From: JABHIE01 sp964584805
GTDB lineage: Bacteria > Planctomycetota > UBA1135
Length of the DNA stretch: 64,000 nucleotides
Reading direction: 5' to 3'
NCBI GenBank assembly: GCA_964584805.1
Contig: CAZPAY010000009.1
Location: forward strand, 1-64,000
Part shown: piece by piece, positions 1 through 8,344 of the stretch
How positions within the stretch are numbered: position 1 is the first letter of the stretch
How the letters are laid out: every line of letters starts with the position of its first letter
Translations under genes and position numbers: made by a program
Notes under the pieces: generated by a model
What the model was told of the DNA's origin: nothing
Seen by the model: only the letters and a program-made list of their open reading frames with translations
The model's database searches: none

Positions 1-29
1 GGAAACTGGGTTTCCGTGCCGCCATTCTA

Positions 30-401
30 GTGGCAACGGCCCCCACGCCTACCCCCAATTCCAAAATGTCTCTCCCCCAACACGAACGCCGCCAACACCC
101 CCGCGCCCAAGCGGAAGAACTTCCTCTCCACATCGGTGATGAAACCGAATCCGCCCTGCGCGTGCGCGACCTCAGCCAATCCGGTGTTGCCTTTTTCTGC
201 GACGAAGCCATCCCCATGATGACCGCTGTTAAAGTTGCGATTGAGATGCCTGGTGGCGATTTAATCCAGGCTGAGGGTGTCGTCGTGCGGTGCGAGCGTC
301 TATCCCCAGCCATCGGCCATTACGAAGTCGCCATTTTCTTCCAGAGCCTCAACCCTGGCGCTCTTCAGGTGATTCAGACTTATGTTGCCTCACGGCTGTA
401 A
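30..401 (+). CDS. PilZ-domain protein (possibly 5'-partial)
   Basis: Small single-domain PilZ protein, a family that commonly binds cyclic-di-GMP and acts on motility or polysaccharide targets. The N-terminal RRxxxR motif (RRQHPR) and the DLSQSGVAF strand, matching the (D/N)xSxxG signature, are both visible, so ligand binding looks intact. The GTG at 30 is a possible start and the ATG at 66 a safer one, just before the PilZ motif. The reading frame is open back to the left edge of the window, so the gene may begin outside it. In another frame a TAG at 28-30 could end an upstream gene. It is convergent with prmC. The direct target is unknown. Confidence 0.75.
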   Translation: MATAPTPTPNSKMSLPQHERRQHPRAQAEELPLHIGDETESALRVRDLSQSGVAFFCDEAIPMMTAVKVAIEMPGGDLIQAEGVVVRCERLSPAIGHYEVAIFFQSLNPGALQVIQTYVASRL

Positions 402-407
402 ACGGGG

Positions 408-1304
408 CTAGTCACGCTTAACCTGCAACAAGAGCGCGCGCTCGGTGCCGCTCAAATCATTGCGACGGCCCACCACCTGTAGGTCATAACTCTCTGCGAG
501 TGCGGCCAACTCATCGCCGCGTCCATCACCGACTTCAAGGATGGCAAGCCCCGGTTCCGTTAAAAATTCGGTCATTCGCGAGCAAATCTCGCGATAGGCA
601 AACATGGGGTCATCCATTGGAGTAAACAGTGCCAAGTGGGGCTCACTCTGCGAAACAGAATGGCCTGTAAATTCACTTGGCTCAATATAAGGCGGGTTGG
701 ACAGGATGAGGTCATACCGCTCTGAGTGGGCAAGACAATCAAACCATGAGCCTCTATGCCAGGTCGTGCGCTGATTCAAACCGAGGCGCTTAGCATTTCT
801 TTGCGCAACCTTGAGAGCGGCATCGGACAGATCGACCCCCACGCCGTGAGCATGGGGCAACTCACTGAGGACCGAAAGCAAAAGGCAACCTGACCCCACG
901 CCCAAATCCAACACACGCGAGACAGAATTATCTTTGGCATAAACAAGCGCGGACTCTACCAAGCACTCGCTGTCGGGTCGAGGGATCAAGACATCAGGAG
1001 TGACTTCCAAATCGAGCGTCCAAAAGCCCTGCAGCCCCTCGATGTAAGCCAAGGGTTCACCTGCGACGAATCGTTGCACCCAGTCACAATATTTCGCCGA
1101 CTGCTCAACTTCAATGGTCGTGGATCCATCGACCGTCAACTGCCCCGTGCAACGCCTCCAAAAAGTATGCGCCAGACCTTTAGGGTCAGTTTCTTCTGGA
1201 ACTTGTAAAAGGACTTCCGCTGCCCAGGCCAAGAGAGTGTCGAGGCGAACCGGACAGCGGAAGGGGGCAGCCAATCGACTATTTAGCGGCCTTTTTGGCT
1301 GCAC
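408..1304 (-). CDS. prmC: Peptide chain release factor N5-glutamine methyltransferase PrmC
   Basis: Methylates the glutamine of the GGQ motif of release factors RF1 and RF2, using S-adenosylmethionine. The C-terminal Rossmann methyltransferase domain shows the SAM loop (LDLGVGSGCLLLS) and the diagnostic NPPY motif (SNPPYIEP) that binds the target glutamine. The N-terminal helical domain includes the IPRPDSE region. Length of about 298 aa is normal. The GTG start at 1304 lies inside the upstream membrane-protein gene, and a TTG at 1274 is an alternative. It is the last gene of the minus-strand cluster, and its substrate gene prfA lies one gene upstream, separated by a membrane protein. Confidence 0.92.
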   Translation of the reverse strand: MQPKRPLNSRLAAPFRCPVRLDTLLAWAAEVLLQVPEETDPKGLAHTFWRRCTGQLTVDGSTTIEVEQSAKYCDWVQRFVAGEPLAYIEGLQGFWTLDLEVTPDVLIPRPDSECLVESALVYAKDNSVSRVLDLGVGSGCLLLSVLSELPHAHGVGVDLSDAALKVAQRNAKRLGLNQRTTWHRGSWFDCLAHSERYDLILSNPPYIEPSEFTGHSVSQSEPHLALFTPMDDPMFAYREICSRMTEFLTEPGLAILEVGDGRGDELAALAESYDLQVVGRRNDLSGTERALLLQVKRD

Positions 1305-2310
1305 GGGATGCCTTCCGCGCAGCGATTTCTTCTTCTTTGCGTTGTTTATTTAACGCAACGGCGGCCTTGGCACCGTGGAACAACAGGTAGAAAGCAAAGC
1401 AGGCACCGCCCAAAGCGAGCAAAGGCCCGCCTCCCCACGACAAGAGACCTGAACCGCCACCCCAAATGTCCCGAGCCCAGCCGAATGGCATGTCAACGCC
1501 GCTATTTTGCCCAATCAAACCAAAAGCACCGACCAAGATGGCTTCAATCGGAGCCAAGAAAAAGACGAGACCGAGTTTGCCGGTAACAATGGGCATTTGC
1601 CAGAGTTTCCACATACCCACCCAGGAAGCCCAAGCACCCAAAAGCACAAAGATTAAGGTCAACGAACCGAGCCAAAAATGAACACCTGGCGTGCCTGGAG
1701 CCCATGGCATCAGCAAACCCACGGTGATGAGTAAATATGCCAAAAGGGTTTGAGAAAACTGAGCGTCAACCGGAGTTGACTCTACCTTAGGTAGTTTGGC
1801 ATCAGCTTTCTTACCGAGCGTTGGGCCACCGACCGCGATTAAGCCGCCAAACATGGCAATGGCCGCGCCCGTCGCGTCGCCCTCGGTGCCCCAACCGAGC
1901 ATGGACTGCATGGAGTCATTGCCCGTCATGAAGAACACAAATCGCAAACCGGCATAGACCAAAAGAATGCCTGGCAGAATGGGAGAAATTTTTGCGTGAG
2001 TGGCCTGAACCGTAGCCAAGCCAGAACGCATCAATTGCCAAGTCAGGGCCGCAAGTAAGCCGCCATGAATCAGGTTCGGCGTGCCGCCATTGGCCCAGCC
2101 GCCGAGAAGGCCGGCAAGCCCAAGAGCAAGACCCAAGCTCACCCAACTTTCGACACTGCGGACTGGCGCTGGTGGAGCACCCGGGGCGGGCGCAGGGCGC
2201 TTTGCCTTTTGAGGAGCTTCTTCCACGACCTCAAACATATCACCTAGCGGGATGACATCTGCCTTAGCGTTGTCGGGTTTTGCGTTTTCTTTCTTTTCCT
2301 TGTCAGTCAT
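1279..2310 (-). CDS. Polytopic membrane protein of unknown function
   Basis: I do not recognise this family. The protein (343 aa) starts with a charged, Pro/Ala-rich cytoplasmic-looking segment of about 50 residues, followed by roughly eight hydrophobic segments between residues 52 and 320. It ends in a basic Ala/Lys-rich tail (KASRAAKKAAK). No catalytic motif stands out. It lies between prfA and prmC in the same operon and overlaps prmC by 26 nt, so it is probably co-translated with the release-factor methylase, though its role there is unclear. The ATG at 2310 is followed by a very hydrophilic Lys/Glu stretch. Confidence 0.8.
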   Translation of the reverse strand: MTDKEKKENAKPDNAKADVIPLGDMFEVVEEAPQKAKRPAPAPGAPPAPVRSVESWVSLGLALGLAGLLGGWANGGTPNLIHGGLLAALTWQLMRSGLATVQATHAKISPILPGILLVYAGLRFVFFMTGNDSMQSMLGWGTEGDATGAAIAMFGGLIAVGGPTLGKKADAKLPKVESTPVDAQFSQTLLAYLLITVGLLMPWAPGTPGVHFWLGSLTLIFVLLGAWASWVGMWKLWQMPIVTGKLGLVFFLAPIEAILVGAFGLIGQNSGVDMPFGWARDIWGGGSGLLSWGGGPLLALGGACFAFYLLFHGAKAAVALNKQRKEEEIAARKASRAAKKAAK

Positions 2311-2351
2311 GATGAGTTCTCGTGGGAGGTTTCGGGCAGGAAGCGTAAAGT

Positions 2352-3425
2352 TTACAGGTTTGCTAGCTTGGCTTCGCGCTCAGCGGCTTGGAGGTCTTCA
2401 AAGATGGCCTCAAGCCGGCCCTCGATGATTTTCTCAAGGGAGTAGTTTTGATTGATGCGGTGATCACTTACGCGGTTTTGCGGGAAGTTATAAGTGCGGA
2501 TGCGTTGGCTACGGTCGCCGGAGCCGACCTGTGATTTGCGATTTGCGTAGAGCTCTGCATCGCGCTTGTCGCGCTCGATTTGATATAGACGCGCTCGCAA
2601 CAGTCCAAGAGCGCGTTCTTTATTGCGCAACTGCGATTTTTCGACCTGGCACTTCACCTGAAGGCCGGAGGGCTTGTGAAAAACCTGAATACAAGAAGAT
2701 GTCTTATTCACACTCTGGCCACCAGGGCCGCCGGAACGAATCGCTTTAATCTCAAGGTCTTCGTCTTTGAGTTTGATATCGATATCTTCAACCTCAGGCA
2801 TGACCGCGACCGTTGCAGCAGAAGTGTGAATACGCCCTTGCGTTTCCGTAGCCGGCACGCGCTGTACTCGATGCCCACCACTTTCCCATTTCATGAGGCG
2901 CATGGCGTCTTCGCCCTTAACTTTGAAAACGATTTCTTTGTAACCACCCGCTTCGGAATCGGAGACATCTTCTTCTTCGATTTTCCAACCATGAGCCGCC
3001 GCAAATCGGGTGTACATGCGGTACAAGTCGCCAACAAAAAGAGCGGCCTCATCGCCACCTGCACCCGCACGCACCTCAACGATTGCGGGTTTATCCGCAT
3101 CGGGGTCGTCTTCAAGGACGCGATCTAAGATGACCTTTTCAAGGTTCACCATTTCAGATTCAAGTGCTGGCAATTCTTCAGCAGCCAACTCGGCCATCTC
3201 ACTGTCGTCACCCCGAATCAATTCACGCGCTTCGGTAATTTCGCTATCGATATCGACATACCGCAACCAAGGCTCAAGCACCTTTTGCAATGACCCCAAC
3301 TCGCGAAGATAACCCGGATAGGTTGCCTTGCCCGCTTCGTCTGGATTAGAGACGAGCGTTTCTAGATCTTTTTGCCGCTGTGTGAGCTCTTCGACCCGGC
3401 CTCGCAGGGTCTCGACGAGACTCAT
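2352..3425 (-). CDS. prfA: Peptide chain release factor 1
   Basis: RF1 recognises UAA and UAG and triggers hydrolysis of peptidyl-tRNA. The GGQ motif (SGGPGGQSVNK) is intact and is the site methylated by PrmC. The stop-codon-reading tripeptide is of the RF1 type, PAT in RVPATETQGRIHTS, and not the SPF of RF2. Length of 357 aa is standard, with an N-terminal coiled-coil region and a C-terminal domain 4. It lies directly downstream of rpmE (bL31) and maf, a common bacterial order. No frameshift is seen. Confidence 0.97.
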   Translation of the reverse strand: MSLVETLRGRVEELTQRQKDLETLVSNPDEAGKATYPGYLRELGSLQKVLEPWLRYVDIDSEITEARELIRGDDSEMAELAAEELPALESEMVNLEKVILDRVLEDDPDADKPAIVEVRAGAGGDEAALFVGDLYRMYTRFAAAHGWKIEEEDVSDSEAGGYKEIVFKVKGEDAMRLMKWESGGHRVQRVPATETQGRIHTSAATVAVMPEVEDIDIKLKDEDLEIKAIRSGGPGGQSVNKTSSCIQVFHKPSGLQVKCQVEKSQLRNKERALGLLRARLYQIERDKRDAELYANRKSQVGSGDRSQRIRTYNFPQNRVSDHRINQNYSLEKIIEGRLEAIFEDLQAAEREAKLANL

Positions 3426-3454
3426 ATTGGGCAGTTACAGTGCGCGAAAGGCCG

Positions 3455-3661
3455 CTAGGCCTTCTTGCCACCGTATCGCTTCATGAAGCGGTCGACACGA
3501 CCAGCGGTGTCAACAAACTTTTGCTTACCCGTATAAAACGGATGGCAAGCAGAGCAAATCTCGACGTGAATCTCTTTCACGCAAGCACGCGTGGAAAAGT
3601 GGTTGCCACAACCACATTTCACTTCGCATTCGATGTAATCCGGATGGATGTCCTTTTTCAT
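3455..3661 (-). CDS. rpmE: 50S ribosomal protein bL31, zinc-binding form
   Basis: The start is set at the ATG at 3661, which opens with the classic MKKDIHPDY and gives 68 aa. Longer readings into maf are not supported. All four zinc ligands of the C+ type are present: a CGC pair after residue 15 and CSAC before HPFYTG. This is therefore the zinc form rather than the zinc-free paralogue. It begins 4 nt after the maf stop and precedes prfA. The C-terminus is basic (RYGGKKA), as usual for the family. Confidence 0.96.
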   Translation of the reverse strand: MKKDIHPDYIECEVKCGCGNHFSTRACVKEIHVEICSACHPFYTGKQKFVDTAGRVDRFMKRYGGKKA

Positions 3662-3665
3662 GATG

Positions 3666-4301
3666 TCACTCGACCGGCTTTCGCGCCGAATCTGGCCCGG
3701 CATTGTAACCCGTTTTGCCCTCAGGAGAAAGCCCCCCTTGAAGAAACAATTGAGAAACGGCCTCTTTTGCCAACCCAACGACCGTGCCGAACCAACCAGA
3801 GATCAATTCTGCCCTCTCACCTGCCCAACCTTGGATGCCATAAGCCCCCGCTTTGTCACGCCATTCGACTGTCTTTAAGTAGTCATTTAACTCCGCATCC
3901 GACAAATCTCTAAACCGAACGACCGAACAATCCGCTCGCTGGGCTAAAACGGTTGTGCCTTGAGTCAGGCAGGCGCCCGTCCAAACTTGATGCTCAACAC
4001 CCGAGAGCAACTTCAACATGCGCTTTGCGTCGGCGCAATCGATCGGTTTTGGCAAAAATTCGCCCGAGCACCAGACCAAGGTATCGGCTGCCAAGACCAC
4101 AGCCGATGAATGTTGTGCAGAAATTTCGCGTGCTTTATGTAAAGCATGGCCCAACACGCGCTCGCTGGGCATCTGGGAACAAGCCGGGCCATCGGTGCAA
4201 GCGGGGAACACCTCGAAAACTAACCCCATTTCACGCAGAAGATCCTGGCGACGGGGTGAACCGCTGGCCAGGATCAAGGAAGTGGCGGACGAGACCGACA
4301 C
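3666..4301 (-). CDS. maf: Maf-family nucleotide pyrophosphatase
   Basis: Hydrolyses non-canonical or modified nucleoside triphosphates to monophosphates as a house-cleaning enzyme. Visible motifs are the N-terminal ASGSPRRQDLL signature, the DTLVW segment with the catalytic Asp, the KPIDCADAKRML helix and the late AYGIQGWAGE loop. Length of 211 aa is slightly longer than typical because of a Gly/Lys-containing C-terminal extension that runs up to the rpmE start. Specificity (dTTP/UTP or m7GTP type) cannot be assigned from sequence by eye. Confidence 0.9.
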   Translation of the reverse strand: MSVSSATSLILASGSPRRQDLLREMGLVFEVFPACTDGPACSQMPSERVLGHALHKAREISAQHSSAVVLAADTLVWCSGEFLPKPIDCADAKRMLKLLSGVEHQVWTGACLTQGTTVLAQRADCSVVRFRDLSDAELNDYLKTVEWRDKAGAYGIQGWAGERAELISGWFGTVVGLAKEAVSQLFLQGGLSPEGKTGYNAGPDSARKPVE

Positions 4302-4307
4302 GATGCC

Positions 4308-5207
4308 CTATTTCTTCTTTACTGCCTTCTTGGCCGTTTTCTTCTTGGCCGTTTTCTTCTTGGCCGTTTTCTTCTTGGCCGTTTTCTTTTTGGCCGTTTT
4401 CTTTTTGGCGACCTTCTTCTTTACAGTTTTCTTTTTGCCATAACCCGAATTGGACAAAGGGTAGACATAGCCCAACTCTGCCATTTCAACAGCAAAGGCC
4501 TCATCACTCAAAGTCTTGCGACCCTTGAAGGCTTTCACTAAAGCGGCGGTCCGCTTGCAGTTAGGGCGCTTCACCTGAGGAATTAACTCGGAGACAACTG
4601 AAAGTGCGATGAAATGTGGATAGAGAAACTTGCCTTCAAGCAACGGCTCAAAGATCTCACGCATGGCCGAATCTTTGGGGTTGCTTGAGACGAAGCCTAA
4701 TCTTGAAAAGAGACGCTTCATCGCCGCCGAAACTGGAATAGGCTCGTCGCCGTCTTCGAAGTAAGCGTCAATATCAAGCGCGAACTGAGCGAAGAAAGGC
4801 GTAATCGCAAGCGAGTCAAGTTCTTTGGCGCGACGCTCAGAGGAAGCGTCAAAAATCCAGTCAAAATCAAGATGATTCTGCAAACCGAAAACACGGCGCA
4901 AATACTCTTGGGTTAAGGACGCACGCTCTTCCGCATTCCCAACGCGGCGCTCAGAGAAAACCTCGCGAATCTCAAACAGGCGAGCGACACGAGTTTCATT
5001 GGACGTAATGAAAGCTGCCTCAATGGCCTTAACTGCCTTTTCCGCGACCACAGGGCTACTGTCTTCCCCTTGGAGGACAAAAGCCAAGACGCGCATCAAG
5101 CCGTCTACGCCGCCCATGGGGCGGGGCGTAATATGAAACACAGGGCTATCAAGTCGCTCGAGAAACTCGAGCAACTCTTTTACCTTTGTGGACGCGGTTG
5201 CGGCCAT
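4308..5207 (-). CDS. Lysine-tailed protein with a degenerate HhH-GPD (endonuclease III-like) core
   Basis: Residues 1-245 are helical. In places they follow the order of an endonuclease III fold: an LAITPFFAQFAL helix where LPGVGRKTA would be, IPVSAAMKRLFSRLG where the VDTHIFRV segment would be, and HFIALSVVSELIPQVKRPNCK where the Cys-rich end would be. The catalytic Lys and Asp of active glycosylases are absent, so activity is unlikely. That homology is inference. Residues 250-299 form a histone-H1-like tail of AKKKT repeats encoded by a 15-bp tandem repeat. The gene lies between rpsP and maf, and a DNA- or RNA-binding role is plausible. Confidence 0.8.
   Translation of the reverse strand: MAATASTKVKELLEFLERLDSPVFHITPRPMGGVDGLMRVLAFVLQGEDSSPVVAEKAVKAIEAAFITSNETRVARLFEIREVFSERRVGNAEERASLTQEYLRRVFGLQNHLDFDWIFDASSERRAKELDSLAITPFFAQFALDIDAYFEDGDEPIPVSAAMKRLFSRLGFVSSNPKDSAMREIFEPLLEGKFLYPHFIALSVVSELIPQVKRPNCKRTAALVKAFKGRKTLSDEAFAVEMAELGYVYPLSNSGYGKKKTVKKKVAKKKTAKKKTAKKKTAKKKTAKKKTAKKAVKKK
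4320..4415 (-). repeat. 15-bp tandem repeat encoding AKKKT units
   Basis: About six tandem copies of a 15-bp unit (plus strand ttcttggccgttttc, with a few C-to-T changes) encode the AKKKT pentapeptide in the tail of the preceding gene. The four central copies are nearly identical at the DNA level. The number of units can therefore change by slippage in whole 5-residue steps without breaking the frame. Confidence 0.85.
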
Positions 5208-5218
5208 CCGAGGAGCCT

Positions 5219-5506
5219 TTAGGCCTCAGCCGTAGCGGCGAGGGCTTCTTTCGCTGTCACAGGGACACTCTTCCTTTTCAGGAGAGTCGCTACCGTGCCG
5301 GATGGTTGTGCGCCCTGGCTAATCCAGTAAGCAGCACGCTCGGCATTGAGCTCGAAGTTTTCACCTTCGCCCTTTTTGACTGGGTCGTACCAACCCAACT
5401 CTTCGATTGCACGGCCGTCACGACGAGTCTGACGGTCCATGACACAAATGCGGTAGAAAGGCCGGTTTTTCCGGCCCAAACGCTTAAGACGCAGAACGAC
5501 TGCCAT
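5219..5506 (-). CDS. rpsP: 30S ribosomal protein bS16
   Basis: A 95-aa small-subunit protein needed for 30S assembly. The N-terminus MAVVLRLKRLGRKNRPFYRI and the GRAIEELGWYDP segment are diagnostic. The C-terminus carries a short Ala-rich extension. It lies directly downstream of ffh, the usual ffh-rpsP pairing in bacteria, with a 25-nt gap. Confidence 0.97.
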   Translation of the reverse strand: MAVVLRLKRLGRKNRPFYRICVMDRQTRRDGRAIEELGWYDPVKKGEGENFELNAERAAYWISQGAQPSGTVATLLKRKSVPVTAKEALAATAEA

Positions 5507-5531
5507 CTATTTATTTATTAATTTCTTGGGA

Positions 5532-6917
5532 CTAACGAGGGAGACCAGGCATGCCGGGCAAACCGCCTTTTTGACCAAGTTGCTTGAGTAAGCGCTTTTT
5601 AGAACGCCCACCCGAGAACATCTTGCCCATCGAGCGCATCTGCTTCTGCATTTGCTGGTATGACTTGTACAAACGATTGACGTCAGCCACTTGTTGACCG
5701 CAGCCAGTGGCAATGCGGCGACGGCGGCTACCGTCTAGCAGCTCGGGATGGAGCCGTTCCTTGGGGGTCATGGAAAGCACAATTGCCTCCATACGAGCAA
5801 TTTGACGGTCGTCAATTTGGTCGACAAGGCCGGACATTTTACCCATTCCGGGCATCATGCCCATGAGCTTTTTCATAGAACCCATTTTTTTCATCATGCG
5901 GAACTGCTTAAGCAGGTCATCCATGGTGAAACGGCCTTGCATCATGGACATGTAATCTTCCATGGCGGCCTTTTCGTCGACGACCTCTTGCGCTTTTTCG
6001 ACAAGGCCTACGATATCGCCCATGTCGAGAATCCGCCCCGCCATGCGCTCTGCGGCGAATTCTTCGAAATCACCCGGATTTTCACCCACACCCAAGAAGC
6101 AAATTTGCTTGCCCGTGACCTCACGCACACTCAGTGCTGCACCACCCCGGGCATCGCCATCCATCTTTGTGAGGATGACCCCGTGCAAATCGAGACTTTC
6201 TGAAAAAGAGCGGGCCGATTCGACCGCATCCTGGCCGGTCATGGCGTCAAGTACGAGATACGAAGCATCTGGCTTGACCACTTTTGCGACCGATTCGATC
6301 TCGCCCATCAGCTCGTCATCAACATGCAAACGACCCGCTGAGTCGACAATCAAGACATCGTATCGCTCGGCTTTCGCTTTCTTCAGAGCGCGCTTGGCAA
6401 CCCCAACAGGGTCTACACCAGGGCCTGGCTGCTCCGCGTGCACATCAACATCAAGTTGCTTGCCCAAAGTTTGCAGCTGATCCACAGCACCTGGGCGCTG
6501 GAGGTCACAAGCGGCAAGCAACACTTTGCTGTTCTTGCGTTTCCGCAACCACAACGCCAACTTAGAAGCACTCGTTGTTTTACCCGCACCCTGCAAGCCA
6601 GCGAGTAGCAAAACCATTGGGTGACCAGGGTTGGTGGGCAAGGCAGGCAAATCGCCCTTCATGAGTGCGGTCAATTCCTCTTGGAATGCCGCGATCACTT
6701 GCTGGCTGCCCGTTACACCCTTGAGGCGGTCCTCACCTTGTAGTCGCGTGGACACGCGCTCGCAAAATGCTTTAGCAACTTTGAAATGGACATCGGCTTC
6801 AAGAAGTGCCCGCCGCACTTCGCGGAGGCCCTCTTGAATGTCACTTTCAGACAACTTGCCCGTACCGCGGAAACGGTCGAGCGCTTTGCCAAACGACTGG
6901 GTGAGGTTTTCGAGCAT
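5532..6917 (-). CDS. ffh: Signal recognition particle protein Ffh
   Basis: GTPase that binds signal peptides and 4.5S RNA and targets ribosomes to FtsY and the membrane. The chosen ATG at 6917 gives MLENLTQSFGKAL, the start of the N domain, and a 461-aa protein. An ATG further upstream adds 11 atypical residues. The G domain shows the P-loop GLQGAGKTT, the DSAGR and TKMDGDARGG motifs. The M domain is methionine-rich (residues about 320-430, MMPGMGKM), followed by a basic Gly-rich end. It lies between murA and rpsP. Confidence 0.96.
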   Translation of the reverse strand: MLENLTQSFGKALDRFRGTGKLSESDIQEGLREVRRALLEADVHFKVAKAFCERVSTRLQGEDRLKGVTGSQQVIAAFQEELTALMKGDLPALPTNPGHPMVLLLAGLQGAGKTTSASKLALWLRKRKNSKVLLAACDLQRPGAVDQLQTLGKQLDVDVHAEQPGPGVDPVGVAKRALKKAKAERYDVLIVDSAGRLHVDDELMGEIESVAKVVKPDASYLVLDAMTGQDAVESARSFSESLDLHGVILTKMDGDARGGAALSVREVTGKQICFLGVGENPGDFEEFAAERMAGRILDMGDIVGLVEKAQEVVDEKAAMEDYMSMMQGRFTMDDLLKQFRMMKKMGSMKKLMGMMPGMGKMSGLVDQIDDRQIARMEAIVLSMTPKERLHPELLDGSRRRRIATGCGQQVADVNRLYKSYQQMQKQMRSMGKMFSGGRSKKRLLKQLGQKGGLPGMPGLPR

Positions 6918-6962
6918 GCTTAAAAGGGCACATAAAGCGGCCCAAGCCAAGCATTCTACCGA

Positions 6963-8246
6963 TTAGGGCCCCATTTCGTCTACGACACGCCGCACCTTTG
7001 CGCCCAATGAGGAAAGTTTTTCCTCAAGACGCTCATAACCGCGGTCGAGGTGGTAAACACGACGGACGACCGTCTTCCCTTCCGCGACCAGACCCGCCAT
7101 CACTAAGGCAGCACTTGCGCGCAGGTCAGACGCGATAACGGGAGCACCACTCAAAGGCGTAGGCCCAAAAACTCGTGCAGAACCATTGGCGACTTCAATT
7201 TTGGCGCCGAGCCGGACCAACTCTGCTGCGTGCAAAAAACGCTCCGGGTAAATCCCCTCTCGAATGAAAGTCGTGCCTTCTGCTTGAGTCGCAAAGGCCA
7301 TCCATTGCGCCTGAAGATCCGTGGCGTAACCCGGGTAAGGCGCAGTTTGAATCACGCGATTGCGGAATGTTGCGTTTTGAGCCTCGACGCTCGCCCAATT
7401 TTCACCACGAGTAAGCGGGACGCCAGCAGCTTCCATAGAATCGAGCAGGGCGGTGAGTTGCGATACGGGGCAATTCGTCAACCTAACCGTGCCGCGCGTC
7501 ATTGCGGCTGCCAGCAATAAGGTGCCCGCTTCGATGCGGTCGGCAGGCACTCGACCATGCAGCCCAGCCAAAGAAGTCACACCCTGAATGCGCAAGACAG
7601 AAGTGCCACGCCCTTCGATTCGAGCGCCTGCTGCGTTTAAGAAATCGACCAAGACCGCGATTTCTGGCTCGCAAGCGGCGCCATGCAAGACAGACTCGCC
7701 CCGTGCAAGAGTGGCCGCCATCAAAACATTGGCCGTGCCCAAAACTGTTGAGCCGCGCGGCCCCGACAAATCGACCGAGCCACCAGGCAACCCGCCAGAA
7801 GGCGCCGTTGCCAGAACACATCCTTCTGTCAACTCGACAGAAGCGCCCAGCGCCTCCATGCCGCGCAAATGCAAGTCAATCGGCCGCACTCCCAAAACGC
7901 ATCCGCCTGGGAGCGGAACCGATGCATGACCTGTACGCGCTAACAAGGGCCCCAACACGCAAACCGATGCCCGCATGCGGCGAACCAAGTCGTAGGGAGC
8001 CTCCCACAGATTCTGCCCAGATGGCTCTAAGCGCAGGGTCTGTGCCTCAAAATGAGTTTCTAACCCTAAGGATGACAACAAATCAGCCAGAGTATGAATG
8101 TCTCTCAAACCTGGAATACCGCTCAATATAGACGCTTCGTTTGAGAGTAACGCCGCAGCCATCAACGGCAAAGTCCCATTTTTAGACCCCGCTACACCCA
8201 CCTCTCCACGAAGGGGTGTGCCGCCAATGACTTCAAAGCAATCCAT
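6963..8246 (-). CDS. murA: UDP-N-acetylglucosamine 1-carboxyvinyltransferase
   Basis: First committed step of peptidoglycan synthesis: transfers enolpyruvate from PEP to UDP-GlcNAc. Visible are the GSKNGTLPLMAAALL start of the inside-out barrel, the catalytic-loop Cys in PGGCVLGVRPIDLHL (not the Asp of fosfomycin-resistant forms), and the RGYERLEEKL end. The ATG at 8246 (MDCFEVIGG) matches family starts. A TTG at 8267 would add seven residues. A CAAACT element lies exactly six bases before this ATG, so the mRNA may be leaderless. It leads the minus-strand cluster running to prmC and is divergent from the TPR/alpha-CTD gene. Confidence 0.96.
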   Translation of the reverse strand: MDCFEVIGGTPLRGEVGVAGSKNGTLPLMAAALLSNEASILSGIPGLRDIHTLADLLSSLGLETHFEAQTLRLEPSGQNLWEAPYDLVRRMRASVCVLGPLLARTGHASVPLPGGCVLGVRPIDLHLRGMEALGASVELTEGCVLATAPSGGLPGGSVDLSGPRGSTVLGTANVLMAATLARGESVLHGAACEPEIAVLVDFLNAAGARIEGRGTSVLRIQGVTSLAGLHGRVPADRIEAGTLLLAAAMTRGTVRLTNCPVSQLTALLDSMEAAGVPLTRGENWASVEAQNATFRNRVIQTAPYPGYATDLQAQWMAFATQAEGTTFIREGIYPERFLHAAELVRLGAKIEVANGSARVFGPTPLSGAPVIASDLRASAALVMAGLVAEGKTVVRRVYHLDRGYERLEEKLSSLGAKVRRVVDEMGP

Positions 8247-8294
8247 CCTGATAGTTTGCCGCAACACCTCGCCCGCTTCCAGAGAATTGCAGGA

Positions 8295-8324
8295 TTGGCG
8301 TCAAAGGCCCGCAAACGCTAAACT
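8295..8324 (+). promoter_or_regulatory. Putative sigma-70 promoter of the TPR/alpha-CTD gene
   Basis: TTGGCG at 8295-8300 and TAAACT at 8319-8324, with an 18-bp spacer. Transcription would start near 8331, 14 bases before the first ATG of the next gene. The same TAAACT hexamer appears before the gmhB-like gene and tRNA-His. Confidence 0.5.
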
Positions 8325-8344
8325 ACTCGGCCCAAATCGCTCTA

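Noticed and set aside
2676..3128. 150-codon open frame on the plus strand
   Set aside because: Antisense to prfA, which is intact and certain.
4320..4415. CRISPR-like repeat
   Set aside because: Units are directly adjacent without spacers and keep the reading frame of the AKKKT tail.
5748..6203. 151-codon His-rich open frame on the plus strand
   Set aside because: Antisense to the methionine-rich M domain of ffh (Met codons read backwards give His codons).
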